Positions 6,771 through 8,755 of a stretch of 8,755 nt of DNA are shown piece after piece. Under the pieces are notes generated by a model that did not search any database, was not told where the DNA came from, and saw only the letters and a list, made by a program, of their open reading frames with translations. How positions within the stretch are numbered: position 1 is the stretch's first letter; each line of letters begins with the position of its first letter. The stretch is taken from assembly GCA_028709505.1 (NCBI GenBank), contig JAQVWW010000025.1, positions 1 to 8,755 on the forward strand, written 5' to 3'. The stretch comes from Eubacteriales bacterium (GTDB taxonomy: Bacteria; Bacillota; Clostridia; Christensenellales; UMGS416). A program made the translations under genes and the position numbers.

Positions 6771-6779
6771 TGTGGGTAA
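6771..6779 (-). promoter_or_regulatory. DnaA box, one mismatch
   Basis: TGTGGGTAA differs from TGTGGATAA at one position. It is the leftmost box of the cluster, about 110 bases upstream of the -35 of the decarboxylase operon. Confidence 0.65.
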
Positions 6780-6820
6780 CGGGATTGCCCCTGTGTAGAT
6801 ATGGTGCTTGCCTGGGTAAG

Positions 6821-6829
6821 TTATCCACA
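6821..6829 (+). promoter_or_regulatory. perfect DnaA box
   Basis: TTATCCACA matches the consensus exactly. With its inverted partner at 6857-6865 it forms a longer inverted repeat. Confidence 0.88.
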
Positions 6830-6856
6830 GAAAAGGCAGCGCCCGCCGTATTTTCC

Positions 6857-6865
6857 TGTGGATAA
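6857..6865 (-). promoter_or_regulatory. perfect DnaA box
   Basis: TGTGGATAA is the exact reverse complement of the consensus, 27 bases from the facing box and 16 bases upstream of the dnaA promoter -35. Binding here could repress or tune dnaA. Confidence 0.88.
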
Positions 6866-6881
6866 CACGTGCGGTTGGCTA

Positions 6882-6910
6882 TTGATTCATCGATATATAT
6901 TTGTTAGAAT
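6882..6910 (+). promoter_or_regulatory. promoter of dnaA
   Basis: TTGATT (6882-6887) and TAGAAT (6905-6910) are 17 bases apart, 4/6 and 5/6 matches. Transcription would begin near 6917, giving a leader of about 140 bases that contains three DnaA-box-like sites and a hairpin. It coincides with the AT-rich candidate unwinding element. Confidence 0.65.
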
Positions 6911-6967
6911 GTAGAAACCATGCGGGGTTGCACTTCTCCCCACCGGATTGACCGCCTGTGGACAGCC

Positions 6968-6976
6968 TGTGCATAA
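6968..6976 (-). promoter_or_regulatory. DnaA box, one mismatch, in the dnaA leader
   Basis: TGTGCATAA differs from TGTGGATAA at one position, and the weaker TGTGGACAG ends 2 bases before it. Both lie downstream of the predicted dnaA transcription start. Confidence 0.6.
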
Positions 6977-6985
6977 TTGCCCCGG

Positions 6986-7005
6986 ACCCAGCATATCTGC
7001 TGGGT
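6986..7005 (+). other. hairpin in the dnaA leader
   Basis: ACCCAGCA-TATC-TGCTGGGT is a perfect 8-base-pair stem with a 4-base loop, followed by only two further T residues (7006-7007). It lies 52 bases before the dnaA start. It resembles a weak terminator or attenuator but lacks a proper T-tract. Confidence 0.5.
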
Positions 7006-7057
7006 TTACGCTGTACACACCCTGTGGAAATCCGAAAATGAGGAGACTGATCGAACA

Positions 7058-8407
7058 ATGCCCAACCAGAGCAATTCTTCCGGCCTTAGTGAGTTCTGGC
7101 CCCAGACGCTGACGCTGCTGCAAAAGGTAATGACCGAAACGGCTTATAACACTTTCATGAGCGATCTCGTGCCGGTGACGGTATTGGCCGACACACAACG
7201 CCCTGAGTTGGTGCTGGAATCTCAGACTGCCTTTAACCAGAATTTTTTAACGTCGCGCTATACCGAGCTTATCTCACAAAAACTGGGCGAAGCGTCGGGC
7301 ATGGCCTGCACGGTGCGCTTCATTACGCCGGCCGAGCGCGACACCTATTTAAAAAACAATACTCCTGCGCCGGTGGCTGTGCCGGGCAGCACCTTTAACC
7401 CCAAATATACGTTTGAAAGCTTTGTCATCGGCAACAGCAACCGCTTTGCCCACGCCGCGTCACTGGCGGTGGCCGAAGCGCCGGCTATGGCCTACAACCC
7501 GCTGTTTATCTACGGCGGCGTAGGGCTGGGCAAAACCCATCTGCTGCACGCCATCGGTCATTACATCACGCAGCAGAACCCGAGAATGAACGTTACGTAT
7601 ATTTCCAGCGAGAAGTTTACCAACGAGCTGGTGCAGGCCATCGGCAGCAACACCAACGAGGCCTTCCGCCAGAAATACCGCAACGTCGATGTACTGCTCA
7701 TCGACGACATCCAATTTTTAGGCGGCAAAGAGCGCACGCAGGAGGAGTTTTTTCATACGTTTAACGTGCTCTTCGAGGCGCAAAAACAGATCATTTTGTC
7801 CAGCGATCGCCAGCCTAAGCAGATTAACATTGAGGACAGGCTGCGTTCGCGCTTCGAGTGGGGTCTAATCGCCGACGTGCAGGCGCCGGATTTGGAAACC
7901 CGTATCGCCATCCTACATAAAAAGGCTCTGATGGAGAATATTCATGTAATGGACGACGACGTGTTCGAATTCATCGCCGTGCGTTCGGAAAATAACATCC
8001 GCGAATTGGAGGGCGCCCTCAACCGCGCCGTGGCTTATTCGCGCGTCAGCCAGCGCCCGCTGGACCTGGCGCTGGTGCAGGAAGCGTTAAAGGACATCAT
8101 CACCGATTCGTCCAGCCGCCTGGCCACGCCTGAAACCATTATCAACGCCGTCAGCGAACGCTTCGGCGTCAACATCGCCGAGCTCAAAGGCAAGAGCAAG
8201 CAAAAGGAAATCGCGTCGGTGCGGCAGATTGCCATGTATCTGACACGGGAGCTGACGGATCTGTCGCTGCCGCGCATCGGGGATCTGTTTGACCGCGACC
8301 ATACCACGGTGTTGTACGGCTGGCGCACCATCTCCAACCGCGCGGCCGAAGACCACGAGCTGCGCTCGCTGCTGGCCGACATGCGCGACGAGCTTATCGG
8401 CCACTAA
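7058..8407 (+). CDS. dnaA: chromosomal replication initiator protein DnaA
   Basis: AAA+ initiator that binds DnaA boxes and melts oriC. The 449-residue length is typical. Domain I covers about 1-85, a short linker with NNTPAPVAVPG follows, then domain III with Walker A GGVGLGKT (153-160), Walker B LLIDD (213-217), sensor 1 LSSD (247-250), the RLRSRFEWGL box with Arg265 as arginine finger, and sensor 2 in IRELEGALNR (314-323). Domain IV holds ASVRQIAMYL (386-395) and RDHTTV (413-418). The domain IV signature reads LFDRDHTTV where most DnaA proteins have FGGRDHTTV, so it is one residue shorter. The start ATG 7058 is favoured although AGGAG (7041-7045) is 12 bases upstream, rather long; an in-frame TTG at 6977 would add 27 unrelated residues. 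dnaN follows after 32 bases. Confidence 0.97.
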   Translation: MPNQSNSSGLSEFWPQTLTLLQKVMTETAYNTFMSDLVPVTVLADTQRPELVLESQTAFNQNFLTSRYTELISQKLGEASGMACTVRFITPAERDTYLKNNTPAPVAVPGSTFNPKYTFESFVIGNSNRFAHAASLAVAEAPAMAYNPLFIYGGVGLGKTHLLHAIGHYITQQNPRMNVTYISSEKFTNELVQAIGSNTNEAFRQKYRNVDVLLIDDIQFLGGKERTQEEFFHTFNVLFEAQKQIILSSDRQPKQINIEDRLRSRFEWGLIADVQAPDLETRIAILHKKALMENIHVMDDDVFEFIAVRSENNIRELEGALNRAVAYSRVSQRPLDLALVQEALKDIITDSSSRLATPETIINAVSERFGVNIAELKGKSKQKEIASVRQIAMYLTRELTDLSLPRIGDLFDRDHTTVLYGWRTISNRAAEDHELRSLLADMRDELIGH

Positions 8408-8439
8408 GCACAAACTTGACCGAAACGGAGTGAACCAAT

Positions 8440-8755
8440 ATGAAATTTATTTGCGACAGCATACAGCTTTGCGAAGCGATGGCCACCGTATCCAAAGCGC
8501 TGGCGTCCAAATCGGTGATGCCGGTGCTGGAAGGCGTGCTGGCCCGCGCGTCGGGCAGCGGCGTCAGCTTCTGCTGCACCGATCTGAAGATGGGCATCGA
8601 AACCGTCATTCCTGCCCAGGTCGTCACCGAAGGCGAGACAGTACTGCAGGGCCGGCTGTTCTATGAGATCACGCGGCGTCTGCCCACCGGCAACGTCGAA
8701 ATCTCGGTGGTCAGCCAGGGCGACGCCACCGGCGCCGTCATCACAGCGCCGGGTA
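8440..8755 (+). CDS. dnaN: DNA polymerase III beta sliding clamp, N-terminal part
   Basis: Ring-shaped processivity clamp of the replicative polymerase. Only 105 codons fall in the window; the frame is open to the right edge. The protein begins MKFICDSIQL and shows the family's pattern: an early helix (LCEAMATVSKALASK), PVLEGVLARA, a CTDLKMGIE segment equivalent to the usual TDLE..I motif, and GRLFYEITRRLP matching the conserved helix of clamp domain I. GGAG (8427-8430) lies 9 bases before ATG 8440. It follows the dnaA stop by 32 bases with no terminator between them, so dnaA-dnaN co-transcription is likely. Confidence 0.95.
   Translation, partial: MKFICDSIQLCEAMATVSKALASKSVMPVLEGVLARASGSGVSFCCTDLKMGIETVIPAQVVTEGETVLQGRLFYEITRRLPTGNVEISVVSQGDATGAVITAPG

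Larger units (their letters stand above)
6771..7031. other. oriC: putative chromosomal replication origin (oriC) with DnaA boxes
   Basis: The region just upstream of dnaA holds a cluster of DnaA boxes: two perfect TTATCCACA sites (6821-6829 plus strand; 6857-6865 minus strand), two with one mismatch (TGTGGGTAA 6771-6779; TGTGCATAA 6968-6976) and two weaker ones with two mismatches (TGTGGACAG 6957-6965; TGTGGAAAT 7023-7031). An AT-rich stretch at 6881-6914 between box groups could be the unwinding element; another AT-rich stretch lies at about 6664-6760. The gene strand switches here. The dnaA-dnaN gap is only 32 bases, so the unwinding element is unlikely to be there as it is in Bacillus subtilis. 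Confidence 0.88.

Noticed and set aside
6792..6800. TGTGTAGAT as a further DnaA box
   Set aside because: Three mismatches to the 9-mer consensus are too many to call.
6977..7057. N-terminal extension of DnaA from TTG 6977
   Set aside because: The added 27 residues do not resemble DnaA, the TTG lacks a ribosome site, and the extension would translate the leader hairpin and a DnaA box.

Overview
The window spans the replication origin end of a GC-rich bacterial chromosome, most likely a Bacillota (Clostridia-type) gut or anaerobic organism. The evidence is the dnaA-dnaN pair preceded by a cluster of DnaA boxes, strong Shine-Dalgarno sites before nearly every gene, a DUF3048 (YerB-like) lipoprotein typical of Gram-positives, and a biotin-dependent Na+-pumping decarboxylase built from separate small subunits, as in anaerobic Firmicutes. 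I cannot place it to genus from sequence alone.

Layout. All genes left of about 6456 lie on the minus strand and all genes right of 7058 lie on the plus strand, so transcription diverges from the putative oriC (about 6771-7031) and is co-directional with both forks. Reading leftwards from the origin: a four-gene operon (oadA-like carboxyltransferase 6455-5073, oadG-like gamma subunit 5060-4716, biotin carrier protein 4690-4286, oadB-like Na+-translocating beta subunit 4264-3116) with a good promoter at 6633-6661 and an intrinsic terminator at 3041-3081; a DUF3048 lipoprotein (2848-1736); a structured, gene-free GC-rich stretch (about 1349-1695); a small P-loop NTPase (1310-894) with its own terminator; and the N-terminal 239 residues of a malic enzyme (717-1, running off the window) with its own promoter and an overlapping palindrome. 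Rightwards: dnaA (7058-8407) and the start of dnaN (8440 to the window end).

How it works together. The decarboxylase would take oxaloacetate, transfer the carboxyl group to biotin on the carrier protein, and release CO2 at the membrane beta subunit while exporting Na+. Malic enzyme makes pyruvate and CO2 from malate, so both modules sit at the C4-dicarboxylate/pyruvate branch, although nothing in the window shows co-regulation. The intergenic region between oadA and dnaA carries both divergent promoters and the DnaA boxes, so origin, initiator gene and Na+ pump operon share one control region.

I see no mobile element, CRISPR array, tRNA or rRNA. Most of the window is ordinary. The points worth a second look are the origin architecture, a one-residue-shorter DNA-binding signature in DnaA, the structured leaders and the palindromic GC-rich intergenic block. 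I did not find a convincing new system.
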